From assembly GCA_030613345.1 (NCBI GenBank), contig JAUWMD010000035.1, positions 1-14,008 of the forward strand: 14,008 nt of DNA, written 5' to 3'. This document shows positions 1 to 7,431 of the stretch, in pieces; the first letter of the stretch is position 1, and the number at the start of each line of letters is the position of its first letter. This DNA comes from Candidatus Krumholzibacteriota bacterium. GTDB taxonomy: Bacteria; Krumholzibacteriota; Krumholzibacteriia; Krumholzibacteriales; Krumholzibacteriaceae. Made by a program: the position numbers and the translations under genes. Below the pieces are notes generated by a model. The model searched no databases, was not told where the DNA came from, and saw only the letters and a list, made by a program, of their open reading frames with translations.

Positions 1-213
1 CACTCCCTTTCCAAGGTTTATCAGGGATGTATGAACCTTGAAAATATTATCCCTGTTGAAATCCTCTATTATATGGGACGTGCGGTCGGTCGAACCATCG
101 TCCACGATGATGAATTCAGGTTCAAAGGGGAAGGGTATTTCCAGCAGTTTCTGGAGGACCTGCAGAATAGTTATTTCTTCGTCGAACACGGGTATGATTA
201 TTGATAGCTTCAT
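1..213 (-). CDS. Family 2 glycosyltransferase, N-terminal part (cut by window edge)
   Basis: The reading frame is open from an ATG at 213 to base 1 (71 codons) with no stop, so the gene continues beyond the window. The translation begins MKLSIIIPVFDEE and contains IIVDDGSTDRT (about residues 35-45) and NLGKG (66-70). These are the first nucleotide-sugar-binding strand, the DDGSTD acidic motif and the N-x-GKG segment typical of GT-A family 2 transferases. The NLGKG motif is especially common in the dolichol/polyprenyl-phosphate mannose synthase-like branch. An AAGG about ten bases upstream is a weak ribosome site. The enzyme probably transfers a sugar from a nucleotide-sugar to a lipid carrier or growing glycan at the cytoplasmic membrane face. 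Acceptor and sugar cannot be told. It is the last gene visible in the minus-strand polysaccharide run, 249 bases after the SDR gene, so it may have its own promoter. Confidence 0.88.
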   Translation of the reverse strand, partial: MKLSIIIPVFDEEITILQVLQKLLEIPFPFEPEFIIVDDGSTDRTSHIIEDFNRDNIFKVHTSLINLGKGV

Positions 214-462
214 ATAATAATAACCTTGATTTTCAGCTGTGGCAGGGAGATTCGAGCTCAGCTGCCGGTTAACCAGTGATATTATGACACATGAAAAAAT
301 CGTGCCAGAATGTGAAAACCTGTGACAGGATAAATCATATCTTCAATACTATATATATCATTATTGAGGCGCAAGAAGGAATATACTCGAGGGAAAGCCC
401 CAGTAATATAAAGCGGGTGGCGGCACCGACTCGGTTTCCACCGGCAATTCGGGTACAGCAGT
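214..462. other. AT-rich intergenic region between the SDR and glycosyltransferase genes
   Basis: This stretch is clearly richer in A and T than the flanking coding DNA, with runs such as the TATATATA around 350-357. No convincing gene is seen. A short plus-strand frame from 291 has no ribosome site and runs into the SDR gene. On the minus strand a poor promoter-like pair (TTGCGC, complement of 369-374, and TAGTAT, complement of 346-351, 17 bases apart) could serve the glycosyltransferase, but it matches consensus weakly. Near 420-447 a GC-rich imperfect inverted repeat follows the SDR stop without a T run, so it is not a clear terminator. Confidence 0.5.
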
Positions 463-1347
463 TCAATCGAGCATTCTGTCTATCGATGCTGCAGTGCCCA
501 TAAGTTCTACCCCGAAAACTTCAGCGGCGTCGTTCGTGTCGAAGGCGCGTAGCTGCTTTAGACCTAAAAGGTTTTCCGTAGTGAAGGATGACTCTATCCC
601 AAGCAGTCCGAGCGCGTTCAGGGCCGTGTAGATGAGGCCGAACGGCACGGAAATGTATACGGGGCTGAGGCGCAGTTTTCGCGATATGAGATCGTACAGC
701 TCCTTCATCCTCATCGAATCACGTTCAGCCAGGATAAATTCGCCCGATATATCCTCCTCGTATGCCCGGCCGATTATTTCGCACAGATCGCTTACGGTCA
801 GTGTCTGGATCGGCTGTTTTCCTCCATCCACCAGGGGAATGAATTTCAATCTTCTCATCGCATCGGCTATCCTCATGAATATCCCGCCCCTTTTGCCGAT
901 TACGAGCCCCAGCTTCAGGACCAGGTCTAGCGAAGGGTCGAAAAGCTTTTCGAGGGCCAGTTTGCACTTCCCGTAGTGGGAGAGGGCTGATTCGTGCGCC
1001 GACATCGTGGAGAGGAATACCATCTTCACCCCATGTTTTCTGCAGGTATCGAGAAGCTTCCGGGTACCGGTCTCGTTTACGGAGTCGGCGTCCCGGTTCT
1101 TGCGGCTGTATGGCTGGTAGGCGCAATGAACGAGCATATCGGCTTCTGCGATGGCCTGTTCAGGCATGTCGTTCGGAAGTGAGAACCTGTGGAATTCGAC
1201 CGGTGTCCGGATTTCAGCGTTCGTGTGCCGCTGTAGAGCCAGAACGCGCCACCCCTTTGCCGCGAAATACCCGGCCAGCGAGCCGCCGATAAATCCGTTC
1301 GAACCGGTTATTGCGATAGTTCCGCGGTGATTGCTGTCTCCATTCAT
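463..1347 (-). CDS. NAD(P)-dependent epimerase/dehydratase (extended SDR)
   Basis: The 294-residue protein has the SDR dinucleotide-binding motif TGSNGFIGG at residues 14-22 of a Rossmann fold. The strand-4 region (MLVHCAY, 71-77) and the catalytic pair Y125 and K129 in HYGKCK follow, with serines at 113 and 120 as candidates for the third catalytic residue. These features place it among UDP-sugar epimerases/dehydratases and related nucleoside-diphosphate-sugar or lipid-linked reductases. It is slightly shorter than the usual 310-340 residues, with a short C-terminal substrate domain. The exact substrate is unknown. The start ATG overlaps the stop of the GMC gene as ATGA, with GGAGGG just upstream, so the two are translationally coupled. 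Together with the GMC oxidase and the glycosyltransferase it probably modifies a sugar or isoprenoid-like precursor of a surface glycan. Confidence 0.87.
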   Translation of the reverse strand: MNGDSNHRGTIAITGSNGFIGGSLAGYFAAKGWRVLALQRHTNAEIRTPVEFHRFSLPNDMPEQAIAEADMLVHCAYQPYSRKNRDADSVNETGTRKLLDTCRKHGVKMVFLSTMSAHESALSHYGKCKLALEKLFDPSLDLVLKLGLVIGKRGGIFMRIADAMRRLKFIPLVDGGKQPIQTLTVSDLCEIIGRAYEEDISGEFILAERDSMRMKELYDLISRKLRLSPVYISVPFGLIYTALNALGLLGIESSFTTENLLGLKQLRAFDTNDAAEVFGVELMGTAASIDRMLD

Positions 1348-2957
1348 TCGCCCTCCATCGCTCTCTTGGCGACTAGATGCGCGTTGGCCATCAGCGTCAG
1401 GCTCACTCCCTTGCCCGGAAGGTATTTGAAACCAGAACCGTCCGCGACGTAAACTTTTTTCGTCCCGTGAAGCCTGCCGTCCTGCGAAAGGGTGAGAAGT
1501 TCATTCTTTTCGCTGAAAGGAAGGGTGCCGCCGTAATGTATGCTCGACCCGTGGTGAGGATAGATCACTTTCAGCGGGAGGCACCCCAGCTTGATCAGCG
1601 CGCCGAGATAGGCCCGGTCCATCCGCTTAAGAGCGCGCCGTTCCTCTTTAGAGAGGCTGTACGACGCCCGTAAAACGTCGCCGGTCGGGGAATCTCCGTC
1701 TTTCACGAGTTCGACATACTTTCCGCTGCCGCCGTATTCCGGGTGGAATATTCCCACTATCGCGATCGAAGGAAGGAGGAATCTCATCAGTTCGAGGGCG
1801 TCGCTCTGGTTGAGCGGCACCTCCTTGGCGATCTTGAACATCAGCAGAGAACGGTAGGTGAATATCGACGCCGCGCCGACGTTGAAGTTGTCGTGGTTTC
1901 CGTCGTAGAAGAGGTAGAGCTGGGCGAGGCTCGTTTTTTTCTCCGGCATCGTTGATCTCATCATTCCGAACCTTATGCACGGGACGTAACAATAGGGATT
2001 GCAAATAATTGGAAGGCGCGTTTTCTTGTACTCGAACGACCTGACGGCTATCCTGGCTGTGCCCAGGACACCGGAAGCAAGAATCAGTTTTCCGCATGTG
2101 AAACGTACGCGCTCGCCTGAATCGACGTCTATAGCGTGGACCTCGATGCCATTGTCCCGATCGCTGAACCTGGTAACAAGCAGCCGGTCCATGTATCGGA
2201 AGTTCCTGTTTTTCAAGAGGTTATCTACAGTCATCCACGCGCGGTATGTCGAGCCTCCTGAGTCGCACCAGAATTCCATATCGTTGTATGTTGTCTCGGT
2301 GCGGTCTCCCAGATTCCTGGTCAACAAGGCGATAGAGGATCGTCCGAGAAAGAAACCTCTGGCGTTGAGTGCTTTCCTCTTTCGGGAATACGTTTTCAAT
2401 ATGTCTTCGCATTGGGGATCGATTTCGATCGGGTCCTGCAGTTCATCAAGATCCGCTGTGCAGTAATCCGCGCCGTCGTCATAGGCCCCCGAAACGCCTA
2501 TACGCTCACTTACTACATTGTAGGCTTCCCTGATTCCGTCTCTTTGCAGGCCGATTGCTTCAAGTTCCGATTTCGAAAAAGCGAAACATCCGGCTCCCCA
2601 GCCGGCACCCAAGCCTCCGTAGGCGAGGCTTTCGAGCGGGTGGAACTCCTTAGAGGCGATCCTCAGCCACGTTTCAGTGTCTCTGGAGATGAAGGTACGA
2701 GGTGGAGTAAGTTGGGCTCCGACCCTCACATTTCCCCAGGGGATACCCTCGAAATCGTCCCCGAGAAAGTACCGGTGCTGGTTTTCGTCGATATTTCTGA
2801 TACTCAAGAAATCCCGGTCCGGGATGAGCTTTGCGTAATTCGAATCCCTGTTGCCCACGTCGAGCATGAGTACCTTCGCACCAGATTCGACGAGGGTCTG
2901 CGCTGCATGCGCGCCTGAGATGCCGGAACCGACGACTATATAATCCGGATTTTCCAT
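1344..2957 (-). CDS. GMC-family FAD-dependent oxidoreductase
   Basis: The 537-residue protein starts MENPDYIVVGSGISGAHAA, with the FAD-binding GxGxxG at residues 10-15. Further GMC features are a glycine-rich GGLGAGWGAG segment at 114-123, a second FAD-contact strand LASGVLGTAR (293-302), and the C-terminal GMC domain. That domain has a histidine at 474 in SSIHYGG (the likely active-site base region) and the closing flavin motif VADGSGF..LPG at 504-515. GMC enzymes oxidise alcohols or sugars and often pass electrons to a partner protein. Here the substrate is probably a sugar or lipid alcohol of the envelope pathway (inference). The ATG at 2957 is preferred because the flavin motif follows directly, as usual in the family. 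A TTG at 2999 would add 14 residues overlapping the preceding gene. No Shine-Dalgarno is visible before the ATG. It begins four bases after the upstream stop, suggesting coupled translation. Confidence 0.88.
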   Translation of the reverse strand: MENPDYIVVGSGISGAHAAQTLVESGAKVLMLDVGNRDSNYAKLIPDRDFLSIRNIDENQHRYFLGDDFEGIPWGNVRVGAQLTPPRTFISRDTETWLRIASKEFHPLESLAYGGLGAGWGAGCFAFSKSELEAIGLQRDGIREAYNVVSERIGVSGAYDDGADYCTADLDELQDPIEIDPQCEDILKTYSRKRKALNARGFFLGRSSIALLTRNLGDRTETTYNDMEFWCDSGGSTYRAWMTVDNLLKNRNFRYMDRLLVTRFSDRDNGIEVHAIDVDSGERVRFTCGKLILASGVLGTARIAVRSFEYKKTRLPIICNPYCYVPCIRFGMMRSTMPEKKTSLAQLYLFYDGNHDNFNVGAASIFTYRSLLMFKIAKEVPLNQSDALELMRFLLPSIAIVGIFHPEYGGSGKYVELVKDGDSPTGDVLRASYSLSKEERRALKRMDRAYLGALIKLGCLPLKVIYPHHGSSIHYGGTLPFSEKNELLTLSQDGRLHGTKKVYVADGSGFKYLPGKGVSLTLMANAHLVAKRAMEGE

Positions 2958-2961
2958 AATA

Positions 2962-3447
2962 TTATACGCGATAAATGGTTGTAAGGATAAACCCCGCAAC
3001 AGATCGAAGCGCCGAAACCGTCATTCTCAGCAGGATACCCGCGAGGCGGCGCGCGCCGAACGGCTCCGGGAGGAAATGCCTGGTATGGCTGGGGCTCGCT
3101 TCGAGAATCGAGAGCATTACGAATATCCGTTGCCGGATAGTGTTTGATGGGTCCGTCAGCGCAAGGCCGGCATCGAAAACGCTCATTACGAAACGGCTTT
3201 TACGCATCAGCTGCCATGCCTTTTCCTGTCGGGGATCGAGAGATGCGCCCAGCGATTCTAGCGCTCGCCGGTAGAGGAGTCCCTCCTCTTCGGTCGGAGG
3301 TTCGCCGATCAGGTATTCGGCTATACGTCCCGGTTCACCCGGGTGAATGTATACTTTTGCGTTTTCTTCAGACAGTTCGAATCCCCCCTTCACCCAGCGC
3401 AGCCAGACACGGCCCGATCCGATGCAACGCAATTCTGTACAGACCAA
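2962..3447 (-). CDS. Small protein preceding the GMC oxidoreductase, unassigned
   Basis: A 161-residue frame starts at a TTG (3447) and ends four bases before the GMC gene. It is not confidently recognised. An N-terminal hydrophilic part (WVKGGFELSEENAKVYIHPG) is followed by a helical, arginine-rich C-terminal half (about residues 85-161) that ends in a hydrophobic stretch near 143-159. The size, position directly before a GMC enzyme and the helical pattern with spaced arginines recall the small partner subunits of GMC dehydrogenases (gluconate 2-dehydrogenase subunit 3 type). That is an inference without a diagnostic motif. The start is uncertain. No ribosome site precedes the TTG. A better start, an ATG at 3476 preceded by GAAGGTG, lies 29 bases upstream but in another frame and reaches a stop after four codons. 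The true N terminus may therefore be broken by a frameshift. Confidence 0.6.
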   Translation of the reverse strand: MVCTELRCIGSGRVWLRWVKGGFELSEENAKVYIHPGEPGRIAEYLIGEPPTEEEGLLYRRALESLGASLDPRQEKAWQLMRKSRFVMSVFDAGLALTDPSNTIRQRIFVMLSILEASPSHTRHFLPEPFGARRLAGILLRMTVSALRSVAGFILTTIYRV

Positions 3448-3548
3448 TTGTGCCCGTAGTTTCAGTATTCTATCATGTTGGTTTCACCTTCTTCAACAAA
3501 ATCGAGTGCATGAGCCGCCGGGCACCGGTCAGGCGGGAAATAAGAAAA

Positions 3549-3577
3549 TTGATATTATTCGGGTGAATCCGTATTCT
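3549..3577 (+). promoter_or_regulatory. Candidate sigma-70-type promoter for the M24 peptidase
   Basis: TTGATA (3549-3554) and TATTCT (3572-3577) are separated by exactly 17 bases. This gives five and four matches to the -35 and -10 consensus. Transcription would start near 3584-3586 and give a leader of about 37 bases before the GTG start, containing the strong AAGGAGGG ribosome site at 3606-3613. The element lies in the intergenic space divergent from the minus-strand GMC operon. No equally good promoter was found for the minus strand. Confidence 0.5.
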
Positions 3578-3621
3578 TAGTAGTACAATTCATCCATAAG
3601 CTTTGAAGGAGGGCGGTAGGA

Positions 3622-4797
3622 GTGATAGGAGAAAAGATAGAACAGGCTCAGCGGATTCTCGATGAGGATAACACAAACCTGTGGCTCACATTTGTCAGGG
3701 AGAGCGAAACTGCCGGCGACCCCGTTCTCGACCTTATCCTGGGCGAAGGCTGCACCTGGCATTCAGCCTTTATCATTCCTGCGGCAGGAGAGCCTGTCGC
3801 GATCGTGGGAAGTCTCGATGAAGCCAGGATAAAGGAAACGGGCGCCTACGAAGTGATAGGTTACAAGGAGGGGATAGGCAAGGTGCTCATCGAGCAACTG
3901 GACAGATTCTCTCCGTCGAAGATAGCGATCAATTATTCCGAGAACGACGTGATGGCGGATGGCCTCAGCCACGGGATGTATCTGACACTCGCGAAATATC
4001 TCGAGGGCACAAGATACGCCGACGCGCTCGTAAGTTCAGAGGGGATAGTATCCAAGTTGAGGGGCAGGAAGACCCCGGAAGAGATAAGAAGGATCAAGGT
4101 CAATATCGACCTCACCCTGGATATCTTCTCCAGGGTGACGGAGATCATAAGACCCGGATTGACCGAAAAAGAGGTCGCGGAGTTTATCCTGGGAGAGGTC
4201 GAGAGGGAGGGGGTCGAGACGTCCTGGGAAAGCTCCCAGTGCCCGGCCGTATTCACCGGGCCGGAGTCCGCCGGGGCCCACGCCAGACCAAAGGACAGGA
4301 AGATCGAGAAGGGTCACGTGCTCAATATCGATTTCGGGACGAGGACACTGGAATACTGCTCGGACCTTCAGAGGACATGGTACTTCCTGAAAGATAGGGA
4401 AGAAGACGCTCCCGAGGAGGTCAAGAGGCCCTTCGAGGTAATAAGGGATTCTATAGCCATGGCCGCCGAGAGGATAAGGCCGGGGATGGAGGGAAGGGAG
4501 ATAGACTCGATCGTGAGGGATTATATCGTCGGGAAGGGTTACGATGAATATCCCCATGCCCTGGGCCACCAGGTGGGACGGAGCACTCATGACGGAGCGG
4601 GGCTACTCTGTCCGGAATGGGAGAGATACGGCAATCTGCCCTACCTCAAAATAGAGGAAAACCAGGTGTATACACTCGAACCGAGGATCAATATACTCGG
4701 TTACGGCGTCGCGACGATCGAGGAGATAATCGTAGTCAGAAAAGATGGCGGCGAGTTCATGTCCGATCCGCAGCGGGAGCTGATACTCGTTAAATGA
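3622..4797 (+). CDS. M24 family metallopeptidase (Xaa-Pro dipeptidase/aminopeptidase type)
   Basis: The 391-residue protein has the creatinase/prolidase layout: an N-terminal non-catalytic domain (about 1-150) and a C-terminal pita-bread catalytic domain. All five dinuclear metal ligands can be placed: D237 (NIDFGT), D248 (CSDLQRT), H316 (HALGHQVG), E353 (TLEPR) and E367 (ATIEEI). H220 in AGAHARP and H323 match further conserved active-site histidines. The family cleaves an N-terminal residue or dipeptide before proline in the cytoplasm, with Mn or Co. No signal peptide is seen. Aminopeptidase P and prolidase activities cannot be separated from sequence alone. The GTG start is chosen because AAGGAGGG lies nine bases upstream and the ATG-less frame is open from there. 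The O-antigen ligase-like gene follows after 47 bases on the same strand, but no functional link between them is evident. Confidence 0.92.
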   Translation: MIGEKIEQAQRILDEDNTNLWLTFVRESETAGDPVLDLILGEGCTWHSAFIIPAAGEPVAIVGSLDEARIKETGAYEVIGYKEGIGKVLIEQLDRFSPSKIAINYSENDVMADGLSHGMYLTLAKYLEGTRYADALVSSEGIVSKLRGRKTPEEIRRIKVNIDLTLDIFSRVTEIIRPGLTEKEVAEFILGEVEREGVETSWESSQCPAVFTGPESAGAHARPKDRKIEKGHVLNIDFGTRTLEYCSDLQRTWYFLKDREEDAPEEVKRPFEVIRDSIAMAAERIRPGMEGREIDSIVRDYIVGKGYDEYPHALGHQVGRSTHDGAGLLCPEWERYGNLPYLKIEENQVYTLEPRINILGYGVATIEEIIVVRKDGGEFMSDPQRELILVK

Positions 4798-4844
4798 GGC
4801 GTCCGTGGGCGCGGCAGGTATCTTTCTTGCTGAAATTGTGATTT

Positions 4845-6299
4845 ATGAAGGATATTCAGAGGACATACGTTTCCAGAGAGCGTAAAACCAGTTTCCTGGG
4901 CAGGCATTTCTCGAAGCTCAAGACCTTTGTTATTACTGCTGCTGTGGGCCTTGTCGCAGGCACGCAGATCTATGATCCAAACAAACGGGTGATCGAGGCG
5001 ATGGCCGGAGGATTTTTGGTCATGATTCTCTGGAAATTCTCGACCCTTGCCGCTCTGTGGGCGCTTCTGATCATGTACCCCTTTCCTTTCTCGATTTCAT
5101 GGGGTACCTCCAACGAGATCTTTATGATGATAATCGTGATGGTCGTCCTTGTGAGGGTCACAACCGGCGTATTCAGGGTGACTCTGGATCCAAAGATACG
5201 CCTGCCCCTGATCCTGATCGTCGTTTCATACCTGATCTCATTCAAGAATGTCCCGCCGGGCATAATGATACTCGCCTTTGTCAACACATTCAACTTCCTC
5301 TCGGCGGCGGCATTCATGATCCTGATCATCAACTTCGTGGACGATGAGGAGAAGCTGAGAAAAACGCTCAATATCCTGATGGTCTCCGTGGCGCTGTTTA
5401 TCGCCTTTACGATCCTTGAGATGCTCTTTCCGGGAAGGGTCCTCATTCCCAACTGGCTGTATACCGCGCATAAGGCGAAACTGGTGATGAAGGGAATCCG
5501 GATGGGGGGACCCTTCCACGATTTCGAGCTGGCCGCTGAATTCTTTACGCTGAACGCCTTTCTTATCTTTTTCATGTTCATAAGATCCAGGCGGATGTTG
5601 TACCGTGCGCTCTTCGGAATACTGCTGCTTGTCGATCTCTTTATGATGTTTACGACGATCACGAGGGGCGCGATATTTTCCCTTTTCGTGGGTATTGTTT
5701 ATCTGATGTTCCTTTCGAGGAAGGAATTGAATATTGTACGGATCACTTATATCGTGGGCGCACTGGCTGTTATTCTCGTGGTGATGGAAACTGTCGTCGC
5801 CAACTATACGATCTCCGGGTCCCTCTACGAGAGGGTCGTAGCCACGACCTTCGAGATGGGGCTGGTTCCCGCCAACCGCGTGGGGACGTGGTTCCCTGCA
5901 ATCGAGAGGGGAATGGAAAATCCCCTGTTCGGCCATGGAGCGGGCTGGGACTTCAGATCGGGTTTTACTACGGACTTCTGGCCTCACTGTCTTTACCTGT
6001 TTTACTTCAATATAACCGGGTTTTTCGGTCTCGGTGCCTTCCTCTTTTTAATCGGCAGGATCATCAAGTCGACCCTTTCGGGAGCGAGGGCCTCTCTTGC
6101 GACCTCGTCTTTTCCCGAGGCATTGATGAAGATAATGCACGTGATGGTTATCATATTCCTCTTCGACCAGATAAAGATCGAGTACCTGAGGAACAATAAA
6201 TATTCCTACTTTATCTGGTTCATGTTCGGCCTGATCATCGCCACGCACAATATCATCATCAAGCAGCGGAGCGAGCGGGAAAAGGCCTCTCCGGCCTGA
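4845..6299 (+). CDS. O-antigen ligase/polymerase-like multi-pass membrane protein (Wzy/WaaL superfamily)
   Basis: The 484-residue protein is very hydrophobic, with roughly ten to twelve membrane helices (for example 26-40, 54-80, 92-109, 119-133, 139-164, 175-194, 232-246, 254-270, 276-290, 298-318, 380-404, 429-440, 453-470). A large loop lies between about 319 and 380. The loop and its borders carry family hallmarks: R274 in TRGA, the GHGAGWD turn at 363-369 and H381 in PHCLYL. These match the Wzy_C domain of O-antigen ligases and polysaccharide polymerases, which join lipid-linked glycan units on the outer face of the inner membrane. Ligase and polymerase cannot be distinguished from sequence. 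There is no clear ribosome site before the ATG at 4845, but no better start precedes the first helix. It fits the glycan-assembly theme of the neighbouring glycosyltransferase and SDR/GMC genes. Confidence 0.85.
   Translation: MKDIQRTYVSRERKTSFLGRHFSKLKTFVITAAVGLVAGTQIYDPNKRVIEAMAGGFLVMILWKFSTLAALWALLIMYPFPFSISWGTSNEIFMMIIVMVVLVRVTTGVFRVTLDPKIRLPLILIVVSYLISFKNVPPGIMILAFVNTFNFLSAAAFMILIINFVDDEEKLRKTLNILMVSVALFIAFTILEMLFPGRVLIPNWLYTAHKAKLVMKGIRMGGPFHDFELAAEFFTLNAFLIFFMFIRSRRMLYRALFGILLLVDLFMMFTTITRGAIFSLFVGIVYLMFLSRKELNIVRITYIVGALAVILVVMETVVANYTISGSLYERVVATTFEMGLVPANRVGTWFPAIERGMENPLFGHGAGWDFRSGFTTDFWPHCLYLFYFNITGFFGLGAFLFLIGRIIKSTLSGARASLATSSFPEALMKIMHVMVIIFLFDQIKIEYLRNNKYSYFIWFMFGLIIATHNIIIKQRSEREKASPA
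6281..6297 (-). terminator. Possible weak intrinsic terminator of the methyltransferase gene
   Basis: On the minus strand a perfect 5-bp stem (AGGCC, loop GGAGA, GGCCT) continues into TTTT and CCC. It lies 22 bases after the methyltransferase stop, inside the last codons of the convergent O-antigen ligase-like gene. The stem is short and the T run is only three or four bases beyond it, so efficiency is uncertain. It is the only hairpin-plus-T element near this convergent junction. Confidence 0.35.
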
Positions 6300-6318
6300 T
6301 AGCATAGCTGCCCGGGCG

Positions 6319-7158
6319 TTATTTAATGCAGACGAACTGGGTTCCCGGCGCGAAGAGCAGCGCAAGGTGCTTAAGGGGCGGGATATGGTTTACGACGCGG
6401 AGGATTCTTCCCTTTGCTGATTTAGACGCGCCCGAACTGCCGAGGCAGAACAGATCGAGCCGGTCATATATCGTAGTATATCCGAGTTTCGTGAAGGCGC
6501 GCTTGAGCTGTCGAAAGGTGAACTGGTTGAAGTCGATCCCGAGCTTCATGATATCTTCGCCCTGCCGCGACACCCGCAGGCGATACCGCCAGGCGTTGGG
6601 AAGCCACCCGTAGAGCGGAAAATCGAACTCGCCCGACCTCAGCGAAAACCTGTTTGTCGAGAAGAAGAAGAAAACACCGCCAGGCCGGAGCGCGCGATAG
6701 ACCTTCTCTAGCCCCTCCCGCCAGTGTTCGACATGCTCGAACACACTTGTCGCAATGATCACATCGTACCGGGATTCGCCGATGTCGGTATCCTCGATGT
6801 TGCCCAGCTCGATATCCGGCTCGATCCCGTACCTCCTGCCGTATTCATAGGCATACTCGACGAGTTGCGGGCTGATCTCGATCCCCTTGCAGCGGAGCCC
6901 CTTCTTCTTGCAGATGATGGGGATCCATCCCGTGCCGACGCCTATCTCGAGGATTTCCGTATGCTCGTCTACCGCCTTGAACGGCGTTATCTTGTCCATG
7001 ATGAGCTCGAAATTCACTTCCATTTTCTCGAGCGGTATCTGATCGTGTCTTTCGAGATACCGGGTTACATCGGACAATTCGCCCTTGTAAATCTCCATCA
7101 AGCGCCGTTCCTCCGCGTTTGCCCACAGTTCTGCTATAAGAGAATGCAATTCTATCAT
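6319..7158 (-). CDS. Class I SAM-dependent methyltransferase
   Basis: Taking the ATG at 7158, the protein has 279 residues. Motif I is EIGVGTGW (71-78), the ribose-binding acidic residue is E94 in GIEIS, and the motif II/III region reads ATSVFEHVEHW (136-146). A typical RPGG turn at 158-161 precedes the next strand. This is the UbiG/Methyltransf_11-type fold, which transfers a methyl group from S-adenosylmethionine to a small molecule or sugar. The substrate is not identifiable. The helical N-terminal 50 residues and the arginine-rich C-terminal third (residues 185-265) are less typical and may hold the acceptor. An upstream extension to 7368 is open but compositionally poor and overlaps the promoter of the divergent regulator, so it was not used. 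The gene probably modifies a glycan or lipid of the adjacent polysaccharide locus. Confidence 0.85.
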   Translation of the reverse strand: MIELHSLIAELWANAEERRLMEIYKGELSDVTRYLERHDQIPLEKMEVNFELIMDKITPFKAVDEHTEILEIGVGTGWIPIICKKKGLRCKGIEISPQLVEYAYEYGRRYGIEPDIELGNIEDTDIGESRYDVIIATSVFEHVEHWREGLEKVYRALRPGGVFFFFSTNRFSLRSGEFDFPLYGWLPNAWRYRLRVSRQGEDIMKLGIDFNQFTFRQLKRAFTKLGYTTIYDRLDLFCLGSSGASKSAKGRILRVVNHIPPLKHLALLFAPGTQFVCIK

Positions 7159-7311
7159 GGAAGCGGTCCCGCGATAAGTGTAAATGACAGGGACGGGTAA
7201 AGGAGCGGTGGAACTTGTATCATAAGCACTTATATTGCAACAGGATAAAGCGTTTCTGCTTTGGCGGCGGGAGCGCATTTTCTGCACGCTTTTCAGATAT
7301 ACCGAATTTAT

Positions 7312-7340
7312 TTGACAAGAGTAACCGAGGCGTATATTGT
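7312..7340 (+). promoter_or_regulatory. Strong candidate sigma-70 promoter for the receiver/RAM regulator and redox operon
   Basis: A perfect TTGACA -35 box (7312-7317) is followed after 17 bases by TATTGT (7335-7340). An alternative is TATATT at 7333-7338 with a 15-base spacer. Transcription would start near 7345-7348, giving a leader of about 85 bases to the GTG at 7432. It sits in the 273-base gap between the minus-strand methyltransferase and the regulator. No other good promoter is seen before the NuoE-like gene, so this may drive the whole locus. Confidence 0.6.
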
Positions 7341-7431
7341 TCAACGGGATGTGGGGGTGAGGGGGCACTGAAAAGGCGCGGTATTCTCACCGCAGACAAT
7401 CGAAAAATCTTCGATATCGGAGGAGGGACTC
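7341..7431 (+). other. G-rich 5' leader of the regulator gene
   Basis: The predicted leader opens with three G tracts (7346-7348, 7353-7357, 7361-7365) close to the likely transcription start. A small perfect hairpin follows, GCGGT (7378-7382) with ACCGC (7389-7393), then the palindrome CGATATCG (7412-7419), and finally the ribosome site GGAGGAGGG just before the GTG at 7432. No match to a known riboswitch was recognised. Confidence 0.35.

Noticed and set aside
420..450. A 13-base minus-strand match (ACCGAGTCGGTGC) to the end hairpin of Streptococcus pyogenes tracrRNA
   Set aside because: No cas genes, repeats or T run are present. A short GC-rich palindrome of this size can arise by chance near a gene end.
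291..503. Plus-strand 70-codon frame between the glycosyltransferase and SDR genes
   Set aside because: It has no ribosome site, runs into the antisense of the SDR 3' end and resembles no known family.
7159..7368. Upstream extension of the methyltransferase by 70 codons
   Set aside because: The added peptide has no methyltransferase features and would overlap the strong divergent promoter at 7312-7340. The ATG at 7158 gives the usual N-terminal helix.
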